From contig NZ_JAFREP010000038.1 of the NCBI RefSeq assembly GCF_017377855.1, positions 32,431-96,430 of the forward strand: a DNA stretch of 64,000 bases. The letters run 5' to 3'. This document shows, piece by piece, positions 8,177 to 17,302 of the stretch. Position 1 is the stretch's first letter; every line of letters begins with the position of its first letter. The notes under the pieces are model-generated. The model searched no databases and was not told the DNA's origin. It saw only the letters and a list, made by a program, of their open reading frames with translations. The position numbers and the translations under genes are program-made. The stretch comes from Acanthopleuribacter pedis. Its GTDB lineage: Bacteria > Acidobacteriota > Holophagae > Acanthopleuribacterales > Acanthopleuribacteraceae.

Positions 8177-11100
8177 TTAGCAGTAGGGCGCTACGGTTTT
8201 CGAATGCAATTTTTTTCCGGCCGTACGGGTGGGTCCCTTGGGATTGTACTTGAAGTGATAGGTCACGGTCGCATTCGGGGCGTTTTGTTGTAGGAATTTA
8301 CCGCATCCGGCGTAGTCACAGGGCTCCAGTTCGGTATAAACCCTTTTGATGCGGCTGGTGTCGTTTTTGACGTATTGGGGGAGGGCGGCGAAGGCGTTTT
8401 TTTCCGCGTGTTTGCCGCCGAAGGTACTGGTTGCCACCTTGTACATCTTCCTGCCGGTTGGGGTGACGTATTCGAAAACGGCCACGCACTGGCCTTTGGT
8501 CGTGGATTTGGCTGTTCCTTTTAGGCGGACGCGGTGGTTCAGGGCCCTTTTGCTCAGCGGGTGCACGCCGTACTTCGATTTGAGTTGGCGCGGCATTTTG
8601 GCCAAACCGTAGGGGTCGATTTCGACGAAGGGGTTGTCCACATAGGCATAGGCGTGAAATCCGCCGTCCAAGCCGATGGGGTCCGGGGTGAGGAAGCGAC
8701 GGTCGCGCGTGTCGTAGTAACGCCAGAGCGCGTAGCCCAAACCGGTTTCCTCGTCCACAAACATTCCGGGCAGGCCAAAGGCCGGCGAAAGCTCGCCCTC
8801 CGACAGCAAGGCTTCGCCGTACTCGCCAAACCAGCCGCGCCAAACGCTTTGGCCGTTTGTGTCGGTGATGAGGGTCGGTGTTCCCGTATGATCCAGGTGG
8901 TAGAAGTAGGCGTCGCCCGCGATCATTTCCACCAAGGGTTGGTGATCGACGATCACGAATTCGCGGGTTTGGGTGGCCGAGATTTCCGCGAGCAGGTCAC
9001 AATCATCCCAAAGGTAGGTGAACGCGTTTTCAGGGGTGACCTTTTTGACGCGGCGGCCCAGGGCGTCGTATTCATAGGTCGCAAGCGTTTGACCTCGGCG
9101 GTCACACACGGCGGTTAATTGGTGGAGTGGGTCGTAGTGCATCAGGCTTGCTGTTTCCGGTGTATCCCCCGGCCGTTCCACCACATCGCCAAACCCGTTG
9201 TAGCGGTAAGGTAGCCCGTTGCGGGTCGCGAGCCGGTTGCCCGACGCCGTTCGGTAGCCGGCGGCGCCGATGTGGAGGAAGTTACCGTTCTGATCCAGGG
9301 ACATGGTTTCCAACCCAAAACCCCGCTGGGTTTGAATGGGGCGACCCAGTTCATCCAGTTGGTAGGTGCGGCTCCCAAAGCGACTGTCGGATACCGTTAT
9401 CGCGCGGTCCTCGGGTTGGGCGTCGAAGGTTCTGCGCTGGGAAAAATCGCGACCTTCAAAATGCTGGGTGACGGGTTCGGTCTCGCTTCCTTGGTGCACC
9501 GCCTCGCACGCGTTGGGGAAATAGGTTTTTTTTGAGAACCAATCCCGGTCGTACGCATAGCGAATGCGATGGATTTGCGCCGCGCTGGTGGTCACCTGAA
9601 CCGATGAAAGTAAGTTTTCGAAAAGGTAGTGATAGCTTACGCGGGCGCCGCTTGGTGCGTGGCGCGTGATCAGACGATCCGCCTGATCATATTCATAACG
9701 CACGATTTGGCCGTTCTGGTCACTTTCGACGAGGTTCCCGCCGCCGTCGTAAAGAAAAGCGAGGCGGTAGGAGGGGGTCTCGGCGCGCGCGAGTCGGCCG
9801 CCTTCGTCATACCCATAGCTGTACCTTGTGCCGTCCGGCAGGTCCAATGTCAGCACCCGGCCCGCGGGGTCGCGCGCAAATTTGAAGCGTGCGTGGTCGC
9901 GCACCGGCTTGCCGTCGCCGTCCCAACCGGTTGCGACGCCGATTTCCTCAAGCAGGGTCACATGATCGGAAAAGCCGTAGCCATACTTGCGGACCACGCC
10001 TTGGAAATTCCTGGTTTCTAACACTTTGCCGGAAGCATCATAGGTAAAGGTGTAACGCTCGCCGGCGGGATTGACGACGGCGGTTAATTGCGCCTCGGTA
10101 TCGTATTCAAAACCATGGGTTTCACCCAAGGGATTGGTTTCGGCAAGCGGTTTGTTAAAAGGGGTATAGGCGGTACCATGGACCTCACCGCGATCATTCT
10201 CTTCCCGAACCAAATTGGACGCGGCATCGTAGGCCAAGCGCAGAACCACTTTTCCTTCGCACTGGACCGTCGTCAGATTGCCACGGGTGTCAAAGGTGTA
10301 GGTCGTGCAGGTGCCGTCGGGATCGGTACGGCGCTGAATCGCGCCCCAAGCATTGTAGACGTACCGGGTCTCGCGGTTGCCCGGCTGGATGTGGCGCACC
10401 AGATTGCCCCGTTCGTCGTAGTAAAAGTGCGTTACCGCGTCTTGGTTGTCGATGATCCGGCACAGGCGATTGCGGTGATCGTATTCGTAGCGGTATTCGG
10501 GCCCTTGATCGCGACTTTGGCGGATCATGCGGCCTTGGATGTCGTAGCTGTACCGAACCGAGGCCTCGCCCGGCGCGGTTTTGGTGATCAGGTGCCCCCG
10601 CGCATCGAAGCAAGCTTGGTGAACCAGGCCGTCTGGTTCGGTTAGCTTGGTGACATTTCCTCGCGCATCGTAGGCGTATTGGGTGCTGTTGCCGTAGGGG
10701 TCGGTTTCGCTCAGCAGCCGCTTAAGATCGTCGTAGCGGCGTTCAATACCGCGCCCGCGGGCGTCGTATACGCGGGTAACGAGCCCGTCTTCATTCCAGA
10801 GGTAGGTGGCGGTGTCGTTCAGTGAATCGACGACTTTCGTCATACGGGCCGGGTTGTCATAGGTTAGTTGCCGGCGGTACAGGTTGCCGTCACCCCAGGT
10901 GGCGACGCATTGGGCCTCGTTTCCCGGTTGATCGTATTCGAAGAAAAATGAGAAGCCGTTGCGGTTGGTTTCACGAACAATTAAGTGGTCTTGATAGTGA
11001 TAGCGGAAGGGTTTGAAATCCGCATCCCACACCTCGGTCAGGTCGCCCCGTTCATTATAAATATAGCTAACCGGGGCGATTTCCTCGTCTGGGTTCTCGG

Positions 11101-12298
11101 GATGGGGCGCGAAAATAGCGGTGATTCGGTTTTCCTCGTTGTAGGTAAAGCGAAGGGTGCGGTTGCCTTGATCCCGCGCCTGGATCATTCTTCCCCGCGC
11201 GTCGTACTGAAAATGGAGGACACGGTCCGCCTCAAAGAGGGTCCACTTGGGCGCCAGTTCACCGTTGGGCCGGTTGCAGGAAGCGTAACCGGTGGTTTCG
11301 CCCGCCGCATTTTTGACGAAAAAACCCGCGCCGTCTCGGCCCAAGGTCAGTTGTTCGGCGGGGAGATGAGCCTGCTCGTTCATGCCGACCATGGGAAACA
11401 CCACCGCCCGACCGTCAGACGTTCGGTGGGCCACCCAGCGTTCTTCCACCAGCAGGGCGCTGTCGTGGTTGTGGTGCCAGCCGTGTCCCAGCGGGCCCTG
11501 ATAAACCGAGCTTGAATACCACACGCGTTCGAACAGAAAAGGGGAACCCATCCCGAGTTGGAGATCGACCGCTTCAGTCACCATTTTGCCGGTTGCCACG
11601 TCGACGGGGTGACCCGTCAAGGTGCAGATTTTGCGGTGGGTCTTGTTGCGAAGGCGCGCGTTTTTGGGTACGCCGAGTTTGTCCATGGTTTTATCGGCGG
11701 CTTTGTGCAGTTTGTTGGAGAGGCGTTTCATGCGCTTGCTGTTTTTCATCACCTTGCGCAGTTTTTTAAAACCTTTGCCAAGGGCGCTCATGCCCGCGCG
11801 CATGCCCAGTGCGCTGAGCGAGATCGTGGGCGGTCCGCCGATCAGGACCGGCATCCCCATCGGAATGGGGAGTACCACCGAGGTTGGCAAAACCATGGAC
11901 TTGAGCTTGGTTTTCTTTTTGGGATTGGCCCGAAAGGGCGGCACCATGCCGATGGTGTGGCAACTCAGAGCCGGATGCAGCATGTGCGATGCGGCGTCGC
12001 CGTCAAAAGCGACCGTGGCGCTGCCCATGAACATTTCGCACTCGTTGCCCGGTGGTTTCACAAACACGCCGCCGAGCGGAATGTGCGGGGGGACCGCGAT
12101 ACCCGCCGTTCCCGCGATGGCGCGCGGCATGCCGTTGACCAAAATGGTCGCCCCTAGGAAAGGGACATAATCAAACGGGTCCATCACAATGCCGATAAAA
12201 GGGTGGGGAATGGGGAGGGGCGGAACCGGGCCGGGTGGCTGAATTAAGTGGATATCGATCCCGAGAACCGGGTCCAGGTGTTTGGCCGCGGGCATCAT
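8177..12298 (-). CDS. PAAR-RHS polymorphic toxin with C-terminal deaminase
   Basis: A 1373-residue toxin. Residues 1-120 are a PAAR-like tip (GATILVNGMPRAIAG, VKPPGNECEMFMGSATV); about 130-210 is Pro/Lys-rich; a DUF6531-type entry (TGHPVDVATGKMV) leads into the YD-repeat RHS shell. The shell ends with DPIGLDGG...DPYGLA, the usual site where the toxin tip is released. The last ~135 residues hold HAEKN (H1297, E1299) and EPC-x4-C (C1327, C1332), the zinc-binding and catalytic pattern of the deaminase superfamily. Targets in this superfamily include DNA, RNA and nucleotides. I chose ATG 12296-12298 because it forms an ATGA overlap with the upstream adaptor stop. Confidence 0.88.
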   Translation of the reverse strand: MMPAAKHLDPVLGIDIHLIQPPGPVPPLPIPHPFIGIVMDPFDYVPFLGATILVNGMPRAIAGTAGIAVPPHIPLGGVFVKPPGNECEMFMGSATVAFDGDAASHMLHPALSCHTIGMVPPFRANPKKKTKLKSMVLPTSVVLPIPMGMPVLIGGPPTISLSALGMRAGMSALGKGFKKLRKVMKNSKRMKRLSNKLHKAADKTMDKLGVPKNARLRNKTHRKICTLTGHPVDVATGKMVTEAVDLQLGMGSPFLFERVWYSSSVYQGPLGHGWHHNHDSALLVEERWVAHRTSDGRAVVFPMVGMNEQAHLPAEQLTLGRDGAGFFVKNAAGETTGYASCNRPNGELAPKWTLFEADRVLHFQYDARGRMIQARDQGNRTLRFTYNEENRITAIFAPHPENPDEEIAPVSYIYNERGDLTEVWDADFKPFRYHYQDHLIVRETNRNGFSFFFEYDQPGNEAQCVATWGDGNLYRRQLTYDNPARMTKVVDSLNDTATYLWNEDGLVTRVYDARGRGIERRYDDLKRLLSETDPYGNSTQYAYDARGNVTKLTEPDGLVHQACFDARGHLITKTAPGEASVRYSYDIQGRMIRQSRDQGPEYRYEYDHRNRLCRIIDNQDAVTHFYYDERGNLVRHIQPGNRETRYVYNAWGAIQRRTDPDGTCTTYTFDTRGNLTTVQCEGKVVLRLAYDAASNLVREENDRGEVHGTAYTPFNKPLAETNPLGETHGFEYDTEAQLTAVVNPAGERYTFTYDASGKVLETRNFQGVVRKYGYGFSDHVTLLEEIGVATGWDGDGKPVRDHARFKFARDPAGRVLTLDLPDGTRYSYGYDEGGRLARAETPSYRLAFLYDGGGNLVESDQNGQIVRYEYDQADRLITRHAPSGARVSYHYLFENLLSSVQVTTSAAQIHRIRYAYDRDWFSKKTYFPNACEAVHQGSETEPVTQHFEGRDFSQRRTFDAQPEDRAITVSDSRFGSRTYQLDELGRPIQTQRGFGLETMSLDQNGNFLHIGAAGYRTASGNRLATRNGLPYRYNGFGDVVERPGDTPETASLMHYDPLHQLTAVCDRRGQTLATYEYDALGRRVKKVTPENAFTYLWDDCDLLAEISATQTREFVIVDHQPLVEMIAGDAYFYHLDHTGTPTLITDTNGQSVWRGWFGEYGEALLSEGELSPAFGLPGMFVDEETGLGYALWRYYDTRDRRFLTPDPIGLDGGFHAYAYVDNPFVEIDPYGLAKMPRQLKSKYGVHPLSKRALNHRVRLKGTAKSTTKGQCVAVFEYVTPTGRKMYKVATSTFGGKHAEKNAFAALPQYVKNDTSRIKRVYTELEPCDYAGCGKFLQQNAPNATVTYHFKYNPKGPTRTAGKKLHSKTVAPYC

Positions 12299-13602
12299 GG
12301 GGCACCGCCTACGGAACCCGCTTGTTCTTCCCATTCAGGACCGACCAGGTCGCACAGGGTGGCTCTGATCTCCTTGGGGCTGGGTTGCGTGTATTGGTGG
12401 CGCTCGGCGATGCGCAACAGACCGGCGCCGAGGTAGGGCAGGTAGCTATTGCGGCGTTCTTCATCGGAGAGTGTTTGCGCCTGGGCCAAACCTGAAAGGC
12501 CGATATGCCACGCGGGTTCTGGGTCGTCGGCAGTTTCGTAGCAGAAGCAGGCCAAGCGGCGGCATTCCAACTCGAGAAAGCTGTTGCCCACGGATACCGC
12601 CGCGGCAATGGTTTCCTCGTAGGTGGCGGCGGCGGGGGCATAGCGGCCCACGCCGATGTAGGCCGAACCCAAGGACATGCCTGTTTGCAGAACCAGTTGA
12701 TCGCCCCCCTCGACCTTCGCCGCGGCGGCGTCTTGTGCTTCCGCCGAGGCCGCCTCGCAGGTGCGCACGGCGGCTTCGTGATCGTTGCAACTGATCTGAA
12801 CCGAGGACAGCGCGATATGGGCCACGACACTCATGGCGGGCCACTTTTCGGCGCGGCTGATGCTTAGGGCGCGGTTGGCGGCATGTTCCGCCTCGGCCTG
12901 GTCCCGCTCCTTGCCCGCGGCGCCGATTTCTATAAATGCGCGTCTGAAGCGGCCGCCGGGACTGCCGTCGTCGGCCGCCGCGGCCAAATCAGCCGCCGCC
13001 GTTTCGCCGTCAAGTTGGGGATCCTCGATAAGCATCGCGGCGGGTGGTTGCTCGTGGAGGCGGTGCCATCGTTTGTTTTTGCCGACCTCGGTGGTGAGCA
13101 GGCGAACCGATTCGGGAAAAGCCGCGCTTGCAGCCGCCGAGAGCCAGTCTTGCCAGGCCGCTTCGTCGGCAATTTCCGCCGGATCGAGCACCAGCACCAA
13201 ATGTTCCATGGCCTCGCCATAGGTCGCCATGAAATGGGTACAGACCGCGACCAAGCGCTCAATATCGTGCTGACCGGGGGTTGGCGGCGGAGGTGCCCAG
13301 GCGTCAGGCAAACCCAATTCAGCCAAGGTAACTTTGGCGGCCGCGTATGCTTCCAAAAGATGATCGACAATGGAAAAGCCGTGGTGATCGACCTCAAAGG
13401 CTGCTTCGATTCGCACGAACAACTCGGCGGTTTCGCCTTGCTCCTCCATTTCCACCGAGAGGAAGGTGTCCCGAATGCTTAGGTCCTCTGGATGCAAGCA
13501 CCACACGAGGAGGCGTTTTTCTTCATCGTCGCAAAAGCGCCACCAGGCCTCGCGAAGTTTGTCGATGCGATCGATGATCGGATTCGCTTTTGGTTCTGTC
13601 AA
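12295..13602 (-). CDS. TPR adaptor-like protein paired with PAAR-RHS toxin
   Basis: A 435-residue protein with a TTG start at 13600-13602 and GGGAGACC upstream. The first ~200 residues form an alpha/beta region (RLLVWCLHPEDL; HLVLVLDPAEIADEAAWQDWL); the rest is Ala-rich helical repeat of TPR type (SLGSAYIGVGRYAPAAATYEETIAAA). The protein encoded at 30562-31812 has the same architecture, including a matching RLVWIAAPMETARGEAWPQF segment, and also overlaps its PAAR-RHS gene by 4 bases. By analogy with T6SS effector loaders such as EagR, DUF4123 and DUF2169 proteins it may load or stabilise the toxin; it matches none of those families by eye. Confidence 0.7.
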   Translation of the reverse strand: MTEPKANPIIDRIDKLREAWWRFCDDEEKRLLVWCLHPEDLSIRDTFLSVEMEEQGETAELFVRIEAAFEVDHHGFSIVDHLLEAYAAAKVTLAELGLPDAWAPPPPTPGQHDIERLVAVCTHFMATYGEAMEHLVLVLDPAEIADEAAWQDWLSAAASAAFPESVRLLTTEVGKNKRWHRLHEQPPAAMLIEDPQLDGETAAADLAAAADDGSPGGRFRRAFIEIGAAGKERDQAEAEHAANRALSISRAEKWPAMSVVAHIALSSVQISCNDHEAAVRTCEAASAEAQDAAAAKVEGGDQLVLQTGMSLGSAYIGVGRYAPAAATYEETIAAAVSVGNSFLELECRRLACFCYETADDPEPAWHIGLSGLAQAQTLSDEERRNSYLPYLGAGLLRIAERHQYTQPSPKEIRATLCDLVGPEWEEQAGSVGGAP

Positions 13603-13633
13603 GGTGGTCTCCCGTGAAGCGTTAGGCTCATTC

Positions 13634-13650
13634 CTCGCGGTGACCGCGAG
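13634..13650 (-). promoter_or_regulatory. Hairpin in the leader of the adaptor gene
   Basis: CTCGCGG / CCGCGAG arms of 7 bp around a 3-base loop, centred about 40 bases before the TTG start of the adaptor gene. No T-run follows on the minus strand, so it looks like a leader structure or processing site between vgrG and the adaptor rather than a terminator. The remaining ~150 bases between the two genes show nothing recognisable. Confidence 0.3.
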
Positions 13651-13821
13651 AAAAGCGCGAAAGGCAAGCGCTGCTCGTGTTGTGCGTGTCAAGAAGGCGA
13701 TGGATGAGCGTGGATCCCACCACCGGTAAGGTTGTCTCCAGGCATCGCGCGGTGACAGGGCTTTTGTCCCGACGCCCCGGGTTCGGCATCTTGGTGGGCG
13801 AACCTCGGCGAAATCCCGGTA

Positions 13822-15828
13822 TCAGTTCAGTTTGATCATCATGCCGTTGATGGTAATCATGGCTGGGTCGATGCTGATCGCGTTTGGACCGACGGCAAGG
13901 GTAAGTGAGGCCGGGGTCATCGAAAGGGAGGCCGCGCCACTTGTGAGATCAATGCCGCCCGCGTGCGCCGACAGCGAAATCTTGCCCGTCATGGCGTCGA
14001 GACCGGCGTTTTGGGTTACCGAAACGTTTTGGTCGCCCATGACCGTCACATCGTGGTTTCCGCTGATCGCCGCGGATCGGTCGCCGCTCACATTCAGCCT
14101 GTCATTGCCGGTCACGGATACCGTACGCTTGCCGCCGACGTCGTGGGTTTGATCCCCCTTAACCGTTAACCGGTAGTTGTTGGCCACCGTTAGGGTTTTG
14201 TCATGATTGACCGTGACCGTGCGGTTGTTTTCAACGGTGAGGGACTGATTGTTTTTCACCATGTGGGTTTGGTTGTTTTTGACCGTGACCGTGCGGTTGT
14301 TTTCAACCGTTGTATCCGCATTGTTCATGACCAGGGTCGTCATATCTTTTTGGGCGCGAATATCGAGCATCTCTTTGCCGTCTTGGTCGTCGAACAGAAT
14401 ATGGTTGTCCTTAATGGTTTTAATGATATTTTGCCACTTGTTGGCCGGCTTGAGGGGGCAGGCATTGCTGTCGTTAAAAACCCGTCCGACGACCACCGGC
14501 AAGTCGGGGTTGCCGTTAATGAACTGAACCAAGACCTCGTTGCCGATGCGCGGGATCCATTGAATCCCGTAATCTTTACCCGCGTAGTTGTTGGAAACCC
14601 TGACCCACATCGAGGAGCGGTCGTTTTTCTCGCCCTCGCGATCCCAGTGGAATTGCAATTTGCAGCGCCCGAGGTCGTCGAGGTACACCTCGGAGCCCGG
14701 TGGTCCCGTGATCACGGCCGTTTGGAGACCGTCAACCTTGGTCTGTTGGGTAACGCGCGGCGGTCGATAAACCACATCGGCCGGTGTGGCGGTAAAGAAA
14801 CAGTGGTAGGTGTTTTGGTGCGCGGTCACCCTGGTATCAATGAGCAACCACTTTTTATTAAGCTCCTCGCAATAGTGATGTTTCAAATTGAAAACGAAAC
14901 CTGGCGAGAAGGATCGGCAGTTGGATTCGGCTTGAATCCGTTTGGCCGAGGCATGGGCTTCCTCTTTGAGGAGACGGGCGTAGGTTTTCCCCTGGCCGCG
15001 ATCCAAGTGGCTCATATTGTGAGTGTAAACCTCAAGCTCGGAAAAACCTGGCGATTGGGTAAGCTTGTCTTTTTGTGAGAGATTGGTCTTGGCTTTTGTG
15101 TCGTTGTAGTCGTGGACCTCGAAGCCGCCGCTCACCGCCGCCATCTCATAAGACAAGGAACTGACACATTCCAGCTTTCGCTGTTGGAAAAGATCACGCA
15201 GCCCCTCGCTGTACGAAGCGTCTTCATAAGGACGGCAGGGTAGATGACAGCCCGGCGCATCGCAAAAAACCACCGCGCCGTTCTCATGATCGTTATAAAA
15301 GTAAATCCCCTCATCCTCCATCAGCCGACTGATGAAATGGAAGTGGGATTCCTGAAATTGGAGGGTGTACTCTCGGGTTCGATAAGTGCCGCACAGTTGC
15401 CAACGTTGCTTGACGCCCGCTTCGGTTAAGGTTTCCTTGATGATTTCCGGTGCACTTTTTTTCTTGTGAACATAGGAACGGAACATTTTGGTCAGTTTCC
15501 ATACCTCGGGCTGAATGACCGCCTCGTAGAAGTAGGTTTTGGTGGAAGATGTTTTGATGTGATTATGGCCGGTTCGTTTGTGTTCAAGTCGTGTGATGAT
15601 CCCAGAGAACGAGCGTCTCTCTGTCAAATGGTCCCCTACCGAAAGCGAAATGGACGCCGGTTTGTAAAGCATATCGGCCAGTGGCAAATTAGCTGATTCC
15701 GAGATCAGCATCGTTTCGATGAGGGGAATTTTGGATAGACCTTCAGTAGCTGAAAATTCGACGACCGAAAGATGTTCAGTCGGACCTTCCCACGAGATAT
15801 CTGTTTGTAACAGAAGCTCAGCAGTCAT
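13822..15828 (-). CDS. vgrG: VgrG (TssI) T6SS spike protein
   Basis: A 668-residue VgrG. The gp27-like region occupies about residues 1-370 (LMEDEGIYFYNDHENGAVVF is the typical signature), followed by the gp5 OB fold with DDLGRCKLQFHWDREG, SSMWVRVS and GIQWIPRIGNEVLVQFINGNPDLP. About residues 500-610 form a beta-helix needle of short repeats (TVENNRTVTVKNNQT, SVTGNDRLNVSGD). No extra C-terminal effector domain follows, so cargo is probably carried by the PAAR tip encoded just downstream. No T6SS sheath, baseplate or ClpV genes occur in the window, so this is an orphan vgrG island. Confidence 0.95.
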   Translation of the reverse strand: MTAELLLQTDISWEGPTEHLSVVEFSATEGLSKIPLIETMLISESANLPLADMLYKPASISLSVGDHLTERRSFSGIITRLEHKRTGHNHIKTSSTKTYFYEAVIQPEVWKLTKMFRSYVHKKKSAPEIIKETLTEAGVKQRWQLCGTYRTREYTLQFQESHFHFISRLMEDEGIYFYNDHENGAVVFCDAPGCHLPCRPYEDASYSEGLRDLFQQRKLECVSSLSYEMAAVSGGFEVHDYNDTKAKTNLSQKDKLTQSPGFSELEVYTHNMSHLDRGQGKTYARLLKEEAHASAKRIQAESNCRSFSPGFVFNLKHHYCEELNKKWLLIDTRVTAHQNTYHCFFTATPADVVYRPPRVTQQTKVDGLQTAVITGPPGSEVYLDDLGRCKLQFHWDREGEKNDRSSMWVRVSNNYAGKDYGIQWIPRIGNEVLVQFINGNPDLPVVVGRVFNDSNACPLKPANKWQNIIKTIKDNHILFDDQDGKEMLDIRAQKDMTTLVMNNADTTVENNRTVTVKNNQTHMVKNNQSLTVENNRTVTVNHDKTLTVANNYRLTVKGDQTHDVGGKRTVSVTGNDRLNVSGDRSAAISGNHDVTVMGDQNVSVTQNAGLDAMTGKISLSAHAGGIDLTSGAASLSMTPASLTLAVGPNAISIDPAMITINGMMIKLN

Positions 15829-16131
15829 GGAGTTTGCCTTTTTGTGTAAGTTGCTTAGAAAAAGTGGTTTCTGAGGAGTATGTTCTTCTCCGAGGCGTGG
15901 GAACGCAGCGTTCAGAAGCGGAAGAACAACCCGGTAGACGCGGGTCTTGCAACATGGGAAAGGCGAAAATATGGGGTAAGGTGAATATTAGTGGGTGGAA
16001 AATGTGTGTGCAATGAGCCGGGGTGGGGTTTTGGTGTAAAGTGACGTGTGTCACGTTTTTTAGGGGGCGCAAAAAAAGCGGCCCGCCTGAACCAAGACGG
16101 GCCGGTTGTGAAATCCTTCGCGGTTCACGGG
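15829..16131. other. Intergenic region upstream of vgrG
   Basis: About 300 bases with no credible gene. It contains the terminator of the LolA-like gene at 16071-16104 and a short stem GTGAC-gtgt-GTCAC followed by T6 at 16041-16060. The vgrG promoter must lie here, but I see no convincing -35/-10 pair. Confidence 0.5.
16071..16104 (-). terminator. Rho-independent terminator of the LolA-like gene
   Basis: On the minus strand a 7-bp stem (CGGCCCG / CGGGCCG, 12-base loop) is followed by a run of seven T, starting about 28 bases after the stop codon of the gene at 16132-16914. Confidence 0.85.
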
Positions 16132-16914
16132 TTAGCCGCCACCTTTGCTGAAGTCAGTCTTTTTGAAGCCGTTGTTGAAGGTGATGTCTTGCATCACTTC
16201 CAAAACCCAGCCGTCGCCCTGGGGTTCCGCTTCCCAGTTCGAGGGAATGTACCGCCGCATGGTCGGCAGGGTGACGCCCTCGAAGGTTTCGTAATCCACG
16301 CGCATCAGCAAGGGCTCCTTGCGGTCGAAGTCCATTACCGTAAACAGGAACTGGTCGACCAAATGGGTGAAGGGGTTGATGTACAGCAGGTAGGTATCCT
16401 GCACATCGCCAACCCCGTTTTCAAAGCCGACTTCCACCAACTGGTAGGGAATGCCTTCCAGGGTTTTGGTGCCTTTGCTTTTGTATTGCAGGCCGGGGTC
16501 GCCGAGTTTGTGCATCATCGCGAACCAGTAGTAGTTGGTTTTGCGCAGGAAATCGGCGCGTTTAACGACCTTTTCGTCGCTGCTGAGTTGGCCGTCGATG
16601 GTGGCCCACGCGGTTTTACCGTCGTAACCCTGAACCACTTTGCCCTTGGTTTCGGGCATGGTGGCGTCGCCTTTGGTGTATTCGGCCCAGGAGGCCTCAC
16701 CGTCGAAGATGTAGCGTTCGATGGAAACGTCTTGTTTGCCGTTGGGCAATTGATAAATGTAGGTGTATTGCACGTCTTTCAGGCGGTGCAGGCCGTCCAT
16801 TCCGCCGACGCGGGCGACGACTTTGTCGATCCAAGCTTTGGCGTCGGTGTCTTGAAATGCAAACAAGGGCTGACTGAGAAGCGCGATCAGCGTCATGGCA
16901 ATGAAACGGGACAT
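16132..16914 (-). CDS. Secreted LolA/LolB-like protein of unknown role
   Basis: A 260-residue protein with a signal peptide (MSRFIAMTLIALLSQPLFAF, cut near residue 19-21). The mature part resembles the outer-membrane lipoprotein-sorting (LolA-like) fold: VQYTYIYQLPNGKQDVSIERYIFDG, a GYDGKTAWATIDGQ segment, then strand-rich repeats with YLLYINPFTHLVDQFLF and PTMRRYIPSNW. Such proteins bind lipids or lipoproteins in the periplasm. AAAGGAG lies five bases before the ATG and its own terminator follows. The neighbours are not obviously related, so it appears monocistronic. Confidence 0.65.
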   Translation of the reverse strand: MSRFIAMTLIALLSQPLFAFQDTDAKAWIDKVVARVGGMDGLHRLKDVQYTYIYQLPNGKQDVSIERYIFDGEASWAEYTKGDATMPETKGKVVQGYDGKTAWATIDGQLSSDEKVVKRADFLRKTNYYWFAMMHKLGDPGLQYKSKGTKTLEGIPYQLVEVGFENGVGDVQDTYLLYINPFTHLVDQFLFTVMDFDRKEPLLMRVDYETFEGVTLPTMRRYIPSNWEAEPQGDGWVLEVMQDITFNNGFKKTDFSKGGG

Positions 16915-17302
16915 GGGGTCTCCTTTACGTTTGATCGAACCAGGTAACAGCCGGTTCCGTTCCTTTATTCACTTTTTTGCAACGGACCTGGGGAAACGGG
17001 GTGACTGTGCGTTGGCTTGTGGTTTTTGTGGCGATTTGCAAAATGAAGCATTGGTTTGGATTGTCTTTAAACCTAAGAGGCGTGATAAGAGCGAGGGATT
17101 TTGGCTAAAGATCTGGAGCGAAATGGCTTGGAAAAAGCGGAGGCGCACCCGGTGGGTGCGGTGAGCATTTTTACAGGCCGTTGCAGCCCAGAGATTTAGC
17201 GAAAATCGCCGCGAGTTATCGCGCTTCTTAGGTTAAAACCTGCTTGTTGGGTGGTTGGCGGTTATCTATAATTTCATCAAAACACAATGGTTTGGAAATT
17301 AT
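16915..17302. other. Divergent intergenic region with a GC-rich hairpin
   Basis: About 390 bases between the LolA-like gene (minus) and the sigma-factor gene (plus). No gene is supported. A 7-bp hairpin CGCACCC-ggt-GGGTGCG lies at 17144-17160, followed by a short T-run at 17168-17172. The promoter of the sigma operon should lie between there and 17303, but no clear elements were found. Confidence 0.45.

Noticed and set aside
12299..12334. Upstream ATG for the PAAR-RHS-deaminase gene
   Set aside because: It extends into the adaptor gene; the ATGA overlap at 12295-12298 mirrors the second RHS locus.
13830..14320. Short repeats near the end of vgrG as a possible DNA repeat array
   Set aside because: They encode the regular beta-helix needle of VgrG, not an intergenic array or CRISPR.
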